A stretch of 64,000 nucleotides of DNA from Rhodococcus rhodochrous. Its GTDB lineage: Bacteria > Actinomycetota > Actinomycetes > Mycobacteriales > Mycobacteriaceae. Under the pieces are notes generated by a model, which saw nothing but the letters and a program-made list of their open reading frames with translations, was not told the DNA's origin and searched no databases. Made by a program: the position numbers and the translations under genes. The DNA lies in NCBI RefSeq assembly GCF_900187265.1, contig NZ_LT906450.1, positions 3,463,444 through 3,527,443 on the forward strand, in the 5' to 3' direction. The stretch's first letter is position 1, and each line of letters starts with the position of its first letter. Of the stretch, positions 8,648-19,271 are shown piece after piece.

Positions 8648-9420
8648 GTACTGCCTCCGAGTTCGAGGGTTGCGAGTGCCGCCCGGTGCAGCTCCCGCCC
8701 GTACCCGGCACCGTATCCCGCGGCGTGCACCGCCAGTGGATGCAGCTGGTGCACGGGCACCCGATGCTCCCAGCCGGCGCGCAGCGGATGCGCCGACTCG
8801 TAACCGTCGACGACCCGGCCCAGGTGCGGGCAGCCGAAGAGCGCGAGCATCGCCAGATCTGTCTCGCGGTGGCCGCCGTGTGCGGCCGGGTCGATCAGGA
8901 CGACGCCGCGCGGCGACCACAACACGTTGCCGTTCCACAGGTCTCCGTGCAGACGCGACGGCGGATCGTCGTCGTCGAAGGCTCCGGCCGCAACGAGATC
9001 GCAGGCGGCCTCGATGTCGCGGCACTGGCGGTCGGTGACGCTGCCCGCATCGACCGCGATGCGCAGGAAGGGCAGCACCCGCTCTGCGATGTAGAACGAT
9101 CCCCAGGTGGCGTGCACGGTACGGCTCATGGGGCGGCGGCCGATGAACAATTGCCCGTCGTAGTGGTCGGGTGCCGCACCGAAACCTGCGGCCCCCGCGT
9201 CGTGCATCCGGGCGAGTACCGCACCGAACTCACGTGCGGTCCCGGCGGACGGGGATGCCTCGGCGATCCGATCGAGTTCGATGTGGTCTTCGCTCACCGA
9301 CCGCACCGCCGCGACCGGCATACCGGCCTCGGCGAGCCAGGCCAGGCCGGCCGCCTCGGCCCGGAAGAAATCCGGATGTGCGTGCGGGTCGTGTTTGCGG
9401 AAGACGTCTCCGGTGCTCAC
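8644..9420 (-). CDS. Fructosamine kinase family protein
   Basis: This 258-residue protein belongs to the fructosamine-3-kinase family of aminoglycoside-kinase-like enzymes, which phosphorylate sugars attached to amines so that glycation products break down. The catalytic-loop motif RLHGDLWNGNVLW (about residues 160-172) and the metal-binding LIDPAAHGGHRETDLAM (about residues 178-194) are intact. The N-terminal FRKHDPHAH holds the nucleotide-binding region. The start is GTG at 9420; an upstream extension is low-complexity basic sequence. It is coupled to the nucleosidase gene by a 4-base overlap. Confidence 0.9.
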   Translation of the reverse strand: MSTGDVFRKHDPHAHPDFFRAEAAGLAWLAEAGMPVAAVRSVSEDHIELDRIAEASPSAGTAREFGAVLARMHDAGAAGFGAAPDHYDGQLFIGRRPMSRTVHATWGSFYIAERVLPFLRIAVDAGSVTDRQCRDIEAACDLVAAGAFDDDDPPSRLHGDLWNGNVLWSPRGVVLIDPAAHGGHRETDLAMLALFGCPHLGRVVDGYESAHPLRAGWEHRVPVHQLHPLAVHAAGYGAGYGRELHRAALATLELGGST

Positions 9421-9532
9421 CCCGAAGAGTCTGCCCGACCGCACTGTTCGTCTCGCATCTCTCCGCCCGGCCCTCATCCTTCCCGCCCTCTTCGCCGTTG
9501 TATCGCAGCAGTAACACGGGAACGCTAGGGTC

Positions 9533-10371
<839 letters not shown>

Positions 10372-10375
<4 letters not shown>

Positions 10376-10650
10376 CCACCCGCGAAGGGCGGCAGGACGT
10401 CCACCCGGGATCCGGCCGGTCGGCCGAGGTCCCGGGTGAGTTCGCCCGCGCCGCCGTCGCCGGGTTCGAGCAGGAAGGCCGCCACCGACAGGACCCGCTC
10501 CATGCCGGCCCCGTAACGGTCGACGAGGACGGCGCGCAGCGCGCCGAGATCGGCGCCCTCCGGTAGGTCGATCGTGTCCTTCTCGCGTCCGGCCGCATCT
10601 GCTGCGGCCGCGAAGTACCGCACCTCGATCCCGGTCGTCACCTCAGCCAC
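10372..10650 (-). CDS. moaD: Molybdopterin synthase small subunit MoaD
   Basis: This 92-residue ubiquitin-like protein carries the sulfur used to make the molybdopterin dithiolene. The C-terminal Gly-Gly (PPFAGG) that becomes the thiocarboxylate is intact. [13 protein letters not shown] and the LxxGAxLGALRxxL pattern are typical. It overlaps moaA by 8 bases on the same strand and converges on nadE with overlapping stops. Confidence 0.93.
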
Positions 10651-11701
10651 CGATAGCTCCCATGCTCCGCTGCGGCGGCGCGAAGTCCGCCGCGTCCATG
10701 CCGTGTCCGGCCCATTTGTTCCACATCGCCCCGCGCCACACCGCGGCGAGGTCCTCGTCGGTGGCGCCGCCGCGCAGAGCGGCGCGCAGGTCGGTCTCCC
10801 GGTCGCTGAACAGGCAGGACCGGACCGTTCCCTCGGCCGTCAACCGCGTGCGGTCGCAGTCGCTGCAGAACGACCGCGTCACCGACGCGATGATGCCGAC
10901 CGTCGCAGGTCCGCCGTCGACGAGCCAGCGTTCGGCCGGCGCGGACGGATCCTCCCGTTCGGTCTCCGTGAGCGTGAACCGTCGCCCGAGGACGTCGAGC
11001 AACTGCTGGGCAGGCACCATCTGCGAGCGCGCCCAGTTCTGATCGGCGTCGAGGGGCATCTGCTCGATGAACCGCAGTTCCACGCCCTCGTCCAGGCACC
11101 ACGCGAGCAGGTCGGCCGCGCCCTCGAGGGTCTCCGGCATCAGGACGGCGTTGACCTTGACCCGGCCGAGTCCGGCGGCCACCGCGGCCCGGATGCCGTC
11201 GAGCACCGAATCGAGCCGGTCGCGGCGCGTCAGGCGCGCGAAGTGCTCGCGGTCGATGGTGTCGAGGGAGATGTTCACGCGGGTCAGTCCGGCGTCCGCC
11301 AGCGCCCGCGCGCGGTGCCGGAGACCGACCGCATTGGTGGTCAGCGCGATCGGCAGCCCCGGGGTCTGCTGCGCACATCCGGCGACGATCTCCTCGAGAT
11401 CGCGGCGCATGAGCGGTTCCCCACCGGTGAAGCGCACCTCGTGGACACCGAGCCGGCCGGTCGCGATGCCCACCAGGCGCACGATCTCGGCGCTCGTGAG
11501 CAGCTTGTCGCGCGGAATCTCGGGAAGTCCCTCGGCCGGCATGCAGTAGGTACAGCGCAACGAGCACTTCTCGGTGAGGGATACACGCAGGTCGCGGGCG
11601 ATGCGACCGAAGCGATCGAGGAGCTCGGGCACGTCGGGCCGATCGGACACGTCGTCTGCGCGATCGCGCACGACCGGGATGCCCATGTCCACCGCTGTCA
11701 T
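10643..11701 (-). CDS. moaA: GTP 3',8-cyclase MoaA
   Basis: This 352-residue radical-SAM enzyme makes 3',8-cyclo-7,8-dihydro-GTP from GTP, the first step of molybdenum cofactor synthesis. The N-terminal 4Fe-4S motif C-x3-C-x2-C is in [15 protein letters not shown]. The second cluster is in the C-terminal [14 protein letters not shown] followed by SCLF. The protein ends in Gly-Gly, as active MoaA does. The ATG at 11701 is chosen over the longer upstream reading. It forms a two-gene unit with moaD and is divergent from moeA. Confidence 0.95.
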   Translation of the reverse strand: MTAVDMGIPVVRDRADDVSDRPDVPELLDRFGRIARDLRVSLTEKCSLRCTYCMPAEGLPEIPRDKLLTSAEIVRLVGIATGRLGVHEVRFTGGEPLMRRDLEEIVAGCAQQTPGLPIALTTNAVGLRHRARALADAGLTRVNISLDTIDREHFARLTRRDRLDSVLDGIRAAVAAGLGRVKVNAVLMPETLEGAADLLAWCLDEGVELRFIEQMPLDADQNWARSQMVPAQQLLDVLGRRFTLTETEREDPSAPAERWLVDGGPATVGIIASVTRSFCSDCDRTRLTAEGTVRSCLFSDRETDLRAALRGGATDEDLAAVWRGAMWNKWAGHGMDAADFAPPQRSMGAIGG

Positions 11702-11830
11702 ACGACCATCGCTTTCATACAGCCCAGTATGCCCACAACCGCAGATCGTGACACCGCATCCGGACAGACGGGGCACACGCGGCGCGTCGTCGACGACGGG
11801 GCACGGCCTCCGTGTGCCTAGGATGGCGAC

Positions 11831-13036
11831 ATGACGAGCGGCAGGCGGTCCGTGGAGGAACACGAACAGCACGTGGCGGCGTTGCTCGACCCGTTGCGGA
11901 AGAAGGGCCCGTTGCGTGTGCCGCTCGCGCACGCGCTGCACCGCACCCTCGCGGAGGACATCGAGTCGCCGCTGGACCTGCCGCCCTTCCGCAACTCCCA
12001 GATGGACGGCTACGCGGTCCGCGCCGGCGATCTCGCGTCGACCCCCACGGACCTGCCCGTCCAGGGCGTCCTGGCCGCGGGCGACACCGCCGCGGCGCTC
12101 GAGCCGGGGCACGCACTGAAGATCATGACGGGCGCTCCCGTCCCGGACGGCGCCGACGCCGTCGTCCCGGTCGAGGACACCCACGCGACCGCCCCCGACC
12201 CGGACGGCGCCGGCACCGTGACCGTCGAGCGCAGCGTCACGCCCGGGACCTATGTGCGTGAGGCCGGAACCGACGTCCGTAAGGGCGATCTGCTGCTTCC
12301 CGCCGGCACGGTGCTCGCCGCCCGGCACATCGCCGCGCTCGCCGCCGTCGGGCTCACCTCGACCCCCGTCCACGCACGACCGCGGGTCGCGATCATCTCG
12401 ACCGGCAGCGAACTCGTCACGGCCGGGAGCGAACTCGGACCGGGCCAGATCTTCAACTCGAACGGGCCGGCGCTGGCCGCCAGCGCGTCGGCCAACGGCG
12501 CCGACGTCGTGACCATCGACCACTGCCACGACGATCCGGAGGAGTTCGTGACGATGCTCGAACACGCCGTGGGCGTCGCCGACGTCGTGTTCACCTCGGG
12601 CGGAGTGTCGAAGGGCGATTTCGAGGTCGTGAAGGACACGCTCGCGCCGCGGGGCGGACAGTTCGTCTCGGTGGCGATGCAGCCGGGCGGACCTCAGGGC
12701 ACCGCCGTGATCGACGACGTACCGATCCTGACCTTCCCCGGCAATCCCGTCAGCGCGCTCGTCTCGTTCGAGGTGTTCGCGCGCCCCGCACTGCGCGCCG
12801 CCGCCGGCTATCCGCCCGTCGTGTGCGAGAACCTGCCGCTCACCGAGGATCTCACGTCGATCCCGGGACGCCGGCAGTTCCTACGGGGACGACTCGACGA
12901 GAACGGGGTGACCCCCTTCCGCGGGCACGGTTCGCATCTCGTCGCCGGACTCGCCGCCGCCGACGTGCTCCTCGACATCCCCGCCGACACCACCTCCCTC
13001 GAAGCCGGAGACCTCGTGAAAGTACGGATCCTGTGA
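11831..13036 (+). CDS. moeA: Molybdopterin molybdotransferase (MoeA/Glp)
   Basis: This 401-residue enzyme inserts molybdate into adenylylated molybdopterin. The N-terminal [19 protein letters not shown], the central [19 protein letters not shown], and [23 protein letters not shown] and [13 protein letters not shown] of the MoaB-like domain are all present, as is [15 protein letters not shown]. The C-terminal domain IV is also present, so the length is normal. Its TGA overlaps the GTG start of the moaC-moaB fusion (GTGA). Confidence 0.95.
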   Translation: MTSGRRSVEEHEQHVAALLDPLRKKGPLRVPLAHALHRTLAEDIESPLDLPPFRNSQMDGYAVRAGDLASTPTDLPVQGVLAAGDTAAALEPGHALKIMTGAPVPDGADAVVPVEDTHATAPDPDGAGTVTVERSVTPGTYVREAGTDVRKGDLLLPAGTVLAARHIAALAAVGLTSTPVHARPRVAIISTGSELVTAGSELGPGQIFNSNGPALAASASANGADVVTIDHCHDDPEEFVTMLEHAVGVADVVFTSGGVSKGDFEVVKDTLAPRGGQFVSVAMQPGGPQGTAVIDDVPILTFPGNPVSALVSFEVFARPALRAAAGYPPVVCENLPLTEDLTSIPGRRQFLRGRLDENGVTPFRGHGSHLVAGLAAADVLLDIPADTTSLEAGDLVKVRIL

Positions 13037-14031
13037 CCGATCTCAGCCACCTGGACGATCAGGGACGCGCCCGCATGGTGGACGTCTCCTCGAAGACCGA
13101 CACCACGCGGATCGCCGTGGCGGCAGGCGAACTCGTCACCACTCCCGAGGTGATCGCGCTCGTCCGCGCCGACGACATGCCCAAGGCCGACGTCCTGGCC
13201 ACGGCCCGCATCGCCGGCATTGCGGCGGCGAAACGCACCTGGGAGCTCATCCCCCTGTGCCACCAGCTGGCACTGTCGTCGGTGAAGGTGATGTTCGATT
13301 TCACCGACACCTCGATCACGATCGAGGCCATGGCGAAGACCAAGGGCCCGACCGGAGTCGAGATGGAGGCCCTCACCGCGGTCGCCGTCGCCGGTCTGAC
13401 CCTGCACGACATGGTCAAGGCCGTGGATCCGGCGGCCGTTCTCGACGGCGTGCGGCTGATCTCCAAGGAGGGCGGCAAGCGCGGCCACTGGACCCGCGAC
13501 GAGGCACCCGGCCGGGGCGAGACCGCCGGCACCGACGAACAGCCCGTGGAGGAGTCCGGACGTTCCGCCACCGTGGTCGTCGCGTCGACCGGTGTCGCCG
13601 CAGGCACCCGCGAGGACCGCACCGGCCCGCTCATCGTGTCGTGGCTCGAGGACAAGGGATTCACGGTCCGCGGCCCCCTCGTCCACGCGGACGCCGACAT
13701 CGCCGCCGGTCTCGCCGACGCGGTCCGTCTGGGCCCTGCCCTGGTCGTCACGACCGGCGGAACCGGGGCCTCGCCGACCGACGCGACGCCCGAAGCGACT
13801 CTCGCACTGCTCGACCGTGAGCTGCCCGGCATCGCCGAGTCGATCCGGCAGCGCGGACTCGACGCCACCCCGCACGCCGTGCTCTCGCGCGGCGTCGCCG
13901 GTCTCGTCGGCCGCACGGTCGTCGTGAACCTGCCCGGCTCGCCCGGCGGGGTGAAGGACGGTCTCGCCGCCCTCGACCCGATCCTCGACCATCTGTTGGC
14001 ACAAGTCGCAGGAGGCGGCGCTCATGAGTGA
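13033..14031 (+). CDS. moaCB: Bifunctional MoaC-MoaB molybdenum cofactor protein
   Basis: This 332-residue protein joins two pathway enzymes. Residues 1-155 are MoaC (cyclic pyranopterin monophosphate synthase), with MVDVSSKTDTTR, AAKRTWELIPLCHQLALS and KTKGPTGVEMEALTAV. Residues 165-332 are a MoaB/Mog-type molybdopterin adenylyltransferase, with VVTTGGTGASPTDATPEAT and VVVNLPGSPGGVKDGL. A linker rich in Glu and Gly (about residues 156-172) separates them. The GTG start overlaps the moeA stop, and the 3' end overlaps moaE by 8 bases. The two domains act at non-consecutive steps. Confidence 0.94.
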   Translation: MTDLSHLDDQGRARMVDVSSKTDTTRIAVAAGELVTTPEVIALVRADDMPKADVLATARIAGIAAAKRTWELIPLCHQLALSSVKVMFDFTDTSITIEAMAKTKGPTGVEMEALTAVAVAGLTLHDMVKAVDPAAVLDGVRLISKEGGKRGHWTRDEAPGRGETAGTDEQPVEESGRSATVVVASTGVAAGTREDRTGPLIVSWLEDKGFTVRGPLVHADADIAAGLADAVRLGPALVVTTGGTGASPTDATPEATLALLDRELPGIAESIRQRGLDATPHAVLSRGVAGLVGRTVVVNLPGSPGGVKDGLAALDPILDHLLAQVAGGGAHE

Positions 14032-14437
14032 ACTACTGGCCCGGATCTCGACGGAGCCGCTCGACCCCGCAGCGGTGGACGCCGCGGTGGCGGGCGCCGA
14101 ACACGGTGCGGTGGTGCTGTTCACCGGTGTCGTCCGTAATCACGACGGCGGGCAGTCGGTGACCGCGCTGCAGTACCAGGCCCATCCGGATGCCGAAGCG
14201 TTCCTGCGGCGGTGCTGCGAGGACGTCGCGGCGAAGTCCGGGCTTCCGGTCGCCGCCGTGCATCGAGTGGGCGATCTCACCATCGGCGATCTCGCGCTCG
14301 TCGCGGCGGTCGCCGCCCCGCACCGCGCGGAAGCCTTCGCCACCTGCGCCGAACTGGTGGAACGCATCAAGGCCGAGGTGCCGATCTGGAAGCGTCAGCA
14401 CTTCACCGAGGGTGCCTCGGAATGGGTGGGTCTGTAA
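14024..14437 (+). CDS. moaE: Molybdopterin synthase large subunit MoaE
   Basis: This 137-residue subunit pairs with MoaD to add two sulfurs to cyclic pyranopterin monophosphate. AEHGAVVLFTGVVRNHDGG, LQYQAHPDAEAFL and the C-terminal VPIWKRQHFTEGASEWV, which holds the catalytic lysine region, are conserved. It is the last gene of moeA-moaCB-moaE, overlapping moaCB by 8 bases. Confidence 0.95.
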   Translation: MSELLARISTEPLDPAAVDAAVAGAEHGAVVLFTGVVRNHDGGQSVTALQYQAHPDAEAFLRRCCEDVAAKSGLPVAAVHRVGDLTIGDLALVAAVAAPHRAEAFATCAELVERIKAEVPIWKRQHFTEGASEWVGL

Positions 14438-14662
14438 CCGGAACGGGGGGTCGGACGTACCCCGTGCGGTAGGGTGACATGGTTCGGGCGTCACAACGAC
14501 GCCCACCGTCGTGGGATACCGGCGGCCCGGGATCGTGCCCGGCCCGCACGCACAGATGCAATACGCACAGATGCACCGGCTTTCCTTGCGGCGATCGCAC
14601 AGCACCACGGGCACACGGCCCGTCGAGTGCACACACGCCGCATCGAAAGGCAGCGCTGTTCC
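14438..14662 (+). promoter_or_regulatory. Long leader before the DEAD-box helicase gene
   Basis: A 225-base gap holds the promoter and probably a long 5' untranslated region. A TAGGGTGACAT stretch near 14471 resembles a -10 region. Several short G/C-rich hairpins follow, such as GGCGTC/GACGCC around 14487-14505 and CCGGG/CCCGG near 14528-14545. Helicase genes of this type are often controlled by their leaders, but no known riboswitch motif is recognised. Confidence 0.3.
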
Positions 14663-16060
14663 ATGACCACATCATTTTCCGATCTCGGGGTGCCCCGCCC
14701 GCTCGTCGCCACACTGAGCGACGCCGGGATCACCAGCCCCTTCCCCATCCAGGTGGACACCCTCCCCGACACCCTCGCCGGTCGCGACGTGCTCGGACGC
14801 GGACGCACGGGTAGCGGTAAGACCCTGGCCTTCTCGATCCCGCTGGCCGCGCGCCTCGCCGGCCGCAGCACCCGGGCGGCAGGCCGCCCGCGTGGCCTGA
14901 TCCTGGCTCCCACCCGCGAACTGGCGACCCAGATCGCCGCGGCCATCGAACCGCTCGCGCATTCGTCGGGTCTGAAGGTCACCACGATCTTCGGCGGCGT
15001 GTCGCAGAAGCGTCAGGTCGACGCCCTCCGTCGCGGTATCGACATCGTCATCGCCTGCCCGGGTCGCCTCGAGGACCTCATGCGCCAGAAGTTCGTCGTG
15101 CTCGACGACGTCGAGGTCACCGTGCTCGACGAGGCCGACCACATGGCCGATCTCGGCTTCCTGCCCGGCGTCACCCGCATCCTGACGGCGACGCCGAAAG
15201 ACGGTCAGCGCCTGCTGTTCTCGGCCACCCTGGACAACGGCGTCGACAAGCTCGTCAAGCGGTTCCTGAAGAACCCGGTCATGCACTCGGTCGACGAGGC
15301 CACCTCTCCCGTCGCCGCGATGACCCACCACGTCTTCGACGTCGCGGGCATGGATGCGAAGAAGGACCTCGTCCGCACCCTCGCATCGGGCACCGGTCGC
15401 CGAATCCTGTTCATGCGCACCAAGCATCAGGCCCGCAAGCTCGCCAAGCAGCTCACCGACTCGGGCATCCCGGCGGTGGACCTGCACGGCAACCTCTCCC
15501 AGAACGCCCGCGACCGCAATCTCGCCGCGTTCTCGTCGGGTGAGGCCCGGGTGCTCGTGGCGACGGACGTCGCCGCACGTGGTGTCCACGTCGACGACGT
15601 CGAACTCGTCGTGCACGTCGATCCCCCGGCCGAGCACAAGGCGTACCTGCACCGTTCCGGTCGCACGGCCCGCGCCGGCAGCACCGGCGACGTCGTCACC
15701 GTCGTCCTGCCCGACCAGCGCAGGGATCTCGCGGCCATCATGCGCAAGGCCGCCATCGACGTCACCCCCATCAAGGTGACCGCGGATTCCGAGCACGTGC
15801 TGAAGCTCGTCGGCGAGATCGCGCCGTACGTCGCGCCGGCACCGAAGCAGGCTGCCGCGCCGTCGCGTCCGCAGCGCAACGGTGGTAGCCGCCGTTCGCC
15901 GGCTCCCCGCCAGGGCTCCGGTCAGCGTTCCTCGTCGAGCGGACAGCGCTCCTCGGGCGGACAGCGCGCCGCCGGCGGTCAGCGGTCGGCCGGTCAGGGC
16001 GCCGCAACCGCAACCGGTGGTCGTCGTCGCCCCCAGCGCCGTACCTCCGCTGCACGCTGA
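14663..16060 (+). CDS. DEAD-box ATP-dependent RNA helicase (RhlE-like)
   Basis: This 465-residue helicase remodels RNA, typically in ribosome assembly, mRNA decay or cold adaptation. All core motifs are present: the Q motif (GITSPFPIQ), GRTGSGKT, PTRELATQ, GGVSQKRQ, CPGRLEDL, DEAD in LDEADHMADLGF, SAT, FMRTKHQARKLA, TDVAARGVHVD and HRSGRTARAG. The C-terminal tail (about residues 400-465) is disordered and basic, with repeated SGQRS/GGQR units that probably bind RNA. The ATG at 14663 is chosen because homology starts there. It is monocistronic and ends next to three direct repeats. Confidence 0.95.
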   Translation: MTTSFSDLGVPRPLVATLSDAGITSPFPIQVDTLPDTLAGRDVLGRGRTGSGKTLAFSIPLAARLAGRSTRAAGRPRGLILAPTRELATQIAAAIEPLAHSSGLKVTTIFGGVSQKRQVDALRRGIDIVIACPGRLEDLMRQKFVVLDDVEVTVLDEADHMADLGFLPGVTRILTATPKDGQRLLFSATLDNGVDKLVKRFLKNPVMHSVDEATSPVAAMTHHVFDVAGMDAKKDLVRTLASGTGRRILFMRTKHQARKLAKQLTDSGIPAVDLHGNLSQNARDRNLAAFSSGEARVLVATDVAARGVHVDDVELVVHVDPPAEHKAYLHRSGRTARAGSTGDVVTVVLPDQRRDLAAIMRKAAIDVTPIKVTADSEHVLKLVGEIAPYVAPAPKQAAAPSRPQRNGGSRRSPAPRQGSGQRSSSSGQRSSGGQRAAGGQRSAGQGAATATGGRRRPQRRTSAAR

Positions 16061-16070
16061 GCCGGAGGGC

Positions 16071-16145
16071 CGGCCTTCCGCCTCAGCGGGCATAAATCGG
16101 CCTTCCGCCTCAGCGGGTCGTGAATCGGCCTTCCGCCTCAGCGGG
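16071..16145. repeat. Three direct repeats between convergent genes
   Basis: The 20-bp unit CGGCCTTCCGCCTCAGCGGG occurs three times without change at 16071, 16098 and 16126, with spacers CATAAAT and TCGTGAAT. The last copy covers the stop codon of the GTPase gene. CCGCCTCAGCGG is itself partly self-complementary, so each unit could form a small hairpin. The array fills the gap between the helicase and GTPase stops and may act in termination. Confidence 0.85.
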
Positions 16146-17160
16146 GCGTGAACCGGTGTATCGCGTACATCGCGTCCGCGGACACCGGTTCGGTCGGAAC
16201 ACAACGGCGTAGGCGCTCGCGTACGTCGTCGGAGTCGAGATCGGCACCGATGACGACGAGCTGCGTCCCGTCGGGCACGTCGTCGCCGCGACCCGCCGGT
16301 TCGAACCGGATGTGGTCGCCGACGGTGTGCAACAGATAGGTGCCGGTATCCAGTCCGGCAGCGACTCGCACGTATCCCTTGATACGGAACACCCCTGCGG
16401 GCTGGTTCTCGAGGAAATCGACCAGCACGCGGGGGTGTAGTGCGTCTGAGGACTCGAAGGTGATCGCGTCGTAGCCGTCGTGCAGATGGGTGTGCTCGTG
16501 GTCGTCCTGCTCGTAGAGCAACCGGTCGAGGGTGAGCTGCTCCCCCGGCTGCGGATCCGGCCGCTCCGGGATGTCGAACAGCAACGCCGGGTCGATGAGG
16601 CCGTGATCGGTCGAGACGACGGCAGCGCGGGAATTGAGCCGGCACAGGCGGGTCAACAGATCGTCGTGGGCGTCGCCGTCGATCCGGTCGGTCTTGTTGA
16701 TCAGCACCAGATCGGCGAGCGCGACGTGTTGTTCGAGTTCGGGATGCTGCGCCGCGGTCGCGTCGAACTCCACCGCGTCGACGACCAGCACGAGCCCACC
16801 GTAGGAGACGTATTCGTTCTCCGAGCCGGCGACGAGCCGGATCATGTTGCGGGGCTCGGCGAGTCCGCTCGCCTCGACGACGATCACGTCGAGGTCGGAC
16901 GAGCGGTGGGCGAGCTTGTCGAGCATTGCATCCATGTCGCTGACATCGACTGCGCAGCACAGACATCCGTTGCTCAGCGAGACCATCGAATCGACCTGTC
17001 CCGCAACCATCATCGAATCGATGTTGACGGCACCGAAGTCGTTGACGATCACGCCGATCCGCGCACCACGGGTGTTGCGCAGCAGGTGGTTGAGCAGCGT
17101 CGTCTTTCCCGCGCCGAGAAATCCGGCCACGACGATCACCGGGATCTGCTTCTTCGCCAT
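16138..17160 (-). CDS. COG0523-type G3E GTPase (metal chaperone family)
   Basis: This 340-residue protein belongs to the CobW/ZNG-type GTPases, many of which move zinc or other metals to client enzymes. The Walker A motif GFLGAGKTT is near residues 13-21. The metal-binding CxCC motif is in SNGCLCC (about residues 62-68). VDAVEFDAT and NKTD follow, and a histidine-rich stretch DDHEHTHLHDG is near residue 222. The C-terminal CobW_C domain ends the protein. The ATG (MAKKQIPV) is chosen. The metal cannot be named because no Zur site is seen, and the client is unknown. Confidence 0.9.
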   Translation of the reverse strand: MAKKQIPVIVVAGFLGAGKTTLLNHLLRNTRGARIGVIVNDFGAVNIDSMMVAGQVDSMVSLSNGCLCCAVDVSDMDAMLDKLAHRSSDLDVIVVEASGLAEPRNMIRLVAGSENEYVSYGGLVLVVDAVEFDATAAQHPELEQHVALADLVLINKTDRIDGDAHDDLLTRLCRLNSRAAVVSTDHGLIDPALLFDIPERPDPQPGEQLTLDRLLYEQDDHEHTHLHDGYDAITFESSDALHPRVLVDFLENQPAGVFRIKGYVRVAAGLDTGTYLLHTVGDHIRFEPAGRGDDVPDGTQLVVIGADLDSDDVRERLRRCVPTEPVSADAMYAIHRFTPR

Positions 17161-17232
17161 GATGGTGAGACTAGCGGTGCGCTCGTGCGCGGTTCCGGCG
17201 GCGACCGCCACCGGAACCGCGCACCGGCGGCA

Positions 17233-17868
17233 TCAGCTTCCGCGCTTGATCCACTCCTCGAGATGCGGCGACTCGGTACCGATCGTGGTGCCGTCGCCGT
17301 GACCGGTGTGCACCTTCGTCTCCGCGGGCAGGGCGAACAGCTTGTCGCGGATCGACCCGATGATGGTCGGGAAGTCCGAGAACGAGCGGCCCGTCGCGCC
17401 CGGTCCGCCGGAGAACAGGGTGTCGCCGGTGAACAGCTCACCCGCTTCCGGCAGGTACAGGCAGGTCGAGCCCGGCGAGTGACCCGGCGTGGCAATCGCC
17501 TGGATGTCGGTGCCGGCCACCCGGATCCGCTCGCCGTCCTCGAGCGTGCCGTGCGCGACACCCGGGTGGGTCATCTCCCACAGCACGTCGTCGGCGGGGT
17601 TGAGCAGGATCGGCGCGTCGAGCTTCTCGGACAGCTCGGGCGCCACGGTGATGTGGTCGTTGTGGGCGTGCGTGCACACGATCGCCACGACCTTCCGTCC
17701 ACCGACGGCGTCGATGATCGGTTGCGCGGTGTGCGCGGCGTCGATCACGACCACCTCGGAGTCGTCGCCGACGAGCCAGATGTTGTTGTCGACCTCCCAT
17801 TCGCCACCGTCGAGCGCGAAGGTGCCCGACGTGACGACCCGGTCGACGCGGATCGGCGAGGTGCTCAC
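17233..17868 (-). CDS. Metallo-beta-lactamase fold hydrolase coupled to mscR
   Basis: This 211-residue metallo-hydrolase has the zinc motif THAHNDH at about residues 65-71, then [19 protein letters not shown] and [11 protein letters not shown], as in glyoxalase II-like thioesterases. Its GTG overlaps the stop of the mycothiol-dependent dehydrogenase gene (GTGA). This pairing is conserved in mycobacteria, where the hydrolase is thought to act on the S-formylmycothiol product. That role is inferred from neighbourhood and family. Confidence 0.88.
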   Translation of the reverse strand: MSTSPIRVDRVVTSGTFALDGGEWEVDNNIWLVGDDSEVVVIDAAHTAQPIIDAVGGRKVVAIVCTHAHNDHITVAPELSEKLDAPILLNPADDVLWEMTHPGVAHGTLEDGERIRVAGTDIQAIATPGHSPGSTCLYLPEAGELFTGDTLFSGGPGATGRSFSDFPTIIGSIRDKLFALPAETKVHTGHGDGTTIGTESPHLEEWIKRGS

Positions 17869-18950
17869 AGGACCACCACCGAACGGAGGACCTCACCGCG
17901 GTGCATCGTCTCGAACGCCTTCTCGACGTCGTCGATGCCGATGCGCTCGGTGACGAACTTCTCGAGCGGCAGGCGCCCCTGCTGGTACAGGTCGACGTAG
18001 GTCGGGAAGTCGCGCTCGGGCAGGCAGTCGCCGTACCACGAGCTCTTGAGCGAGCCGCCGTGCGAGAAGAAGTCGATGAGCGGCATCTCGAGGGTCATGT
18101 CCGGCGTGGGCACGCCGACGAGGACGACGGTGCCGGCGAGGTCGCGGGCGTAGAAGGCCTGCTTGTACGTCTCCGGGCGGCCCACGGCCTCGATGACGAC
18201 GTCGGCGCCGAAACCGCCCGTCAGCTCCTTGATGGCCTCGACTGCATCGGTCGAGGTGGAGTTGACGGTGTGGGTGGCACCGAGGTCGGTGGCCCACTCG
18301 AGCTTCTTGTCGTCGCGGTCGACGGCGATGATCGTGCCGGCACCCGCCAGGCGCGCACCCATGATCGCGGCGTCGCCGACACCGCCGCAGCCGATGACGG
18401 CGACCGACTGGCCGCGGGTGACGCCGCCGGTGTTCACGGCGGCACCGAGACCGGCCATGACACCGCAGCCGAGCAGGCCGACGACGGCCGGATCGGCGCT
18501 CGGGTCGACCTTGGTGCACTGGCCGGCGTGGACGAGCGTCTTGTCGGCGAACGCGCCGATGCCCAGCGCCGGAGTGAGCTCGGTGCCGTCCTCGAGCGTC
18601 ATCTTCTGCGTGGCGTTGAAGGTGTCGAAGCAGTACTGCGGCCGGCCGCGCTTGCAGGCGCGACACTGGCCGCACACCGCGCGCCAGTTCAGGACCACGA
18701 AGTCGCCCACGGCGACCGAGTCGACGCCCTCACCGACGGATTCGACGACCCCGGCGGCCTCGTGGCCGAGCAGGAAGGGGAACTCGTCGTTGATGCCACC
18801 CTCGCGATAGTGCAGGTCGGTGTGGCACACACCGCACGCGGCGATCGCGACGACGACCTCGCCGGGTCCGGGATCGGGGATCACGATGGGCACGACCTCG
18901 ACGGGCGCTCCCTTCGAGCGAGCGACGACTCCGCGGACTGTTTGCGACAT
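17865..18950 (-). CDS. mscR: Mycothiol-dependent formaldehyde dehydrogenase / nitrosomycothiol reductase
   Basis: This 361-residue class III-type zinc alcohol dehydrogenase oxidises S-hydroxymethylmycothiol and reduces S-nitrosomycothiol. Catalytic-zinc ligands are in [14 protein letters not shown] and [15 protein letters not shown]. Structural-zinc cysteines are in [15 protein letters not shown]. The NAD-binding motif is [21 protein letters not shown]. It is the first gene of a two-gene unit with the metallo-hydrolase. The ATG at 18950 has a GGAGACACC ribosome site. Its presence implies a mycothiol-making actinomycete. Confidence 0.92.
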   Translation of the reverse strand: MSQTVRGVVARSKGAPVEVVPIVIPDPGPGEVVVAIAACGVCHTDLHYREGGINDEFPFLLGHEAAGVVESVGEGVDSVAVGDFVVLNWRAVCGQCRACKRGRPQYCFDTFNATQKMTLEDGTELTPALGIGAFADKTLVHAGQCTKVDPSADPAVVGLLGCGVMAGLGAAVNTGGVTRGQSVAVIGCGGVGDAAIMGARLAGAGTIIAVDRDDKKLEWATDLGATHTVNSTSTDAVEAIKELTGGFGADVVIEAVGRPETYKQAFYARDLAGTVVLVGVPTPDMTLEMPLIDFFSHGGSLKSSWYGDCLPERDFPTYVDLYQQGRLPLEKFVTERIGIDDVEKAFETMHRGEVLRSVVVL

Positions 18951-19271
18951 GGTGTCTCCGTTTCGTGATGCGACCGGCAGTGTCCGGTGTTTCCGACTTC
19001 CGGTGATTCCGACCCTAGCCACTCCCGCGGCGCTCTGCTCCTGATCGTTCGGCGGGCCCGACCCGGCCGAACGGCCAGTCGCGATCCGGTGAAGTCCAAT
19101 TGTCCGATTAGCGCATTTCCCTTGGATTCTGCGGCTCGACACTTCTCCGTCGCCACCTCGGCAAACCCGTGTCGATGTAACGCTGCGAGCGACCTTCACG
19201 AAATCCGTTACGACCCGCCGCACTTCGGCGGGCCGGTAATTCCTCGGTCAGAAACGGATTGGTAGAGGCCC
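18951..19271. other. Divergent intergenic region mscR / cutinase-like gene
   Basis: No gene is seen in these 321 bases. It should contain both promoters. A GTAACG (19177) and an inverted CGTTAC (19206) lie upstream of the cutinase-like gene and might be response-regulator half-sites. A G/C-rich inverted repeat, GTTCGGC with GCCGAAC, lies near 19046-19073. Confidence 0.3.

Noticed and set aside
16071-16145. CRISPR-like array
   Set aside because: Only three units with 7-8 base spacers and no cas genes. The spacing is far too short for CRISPR.
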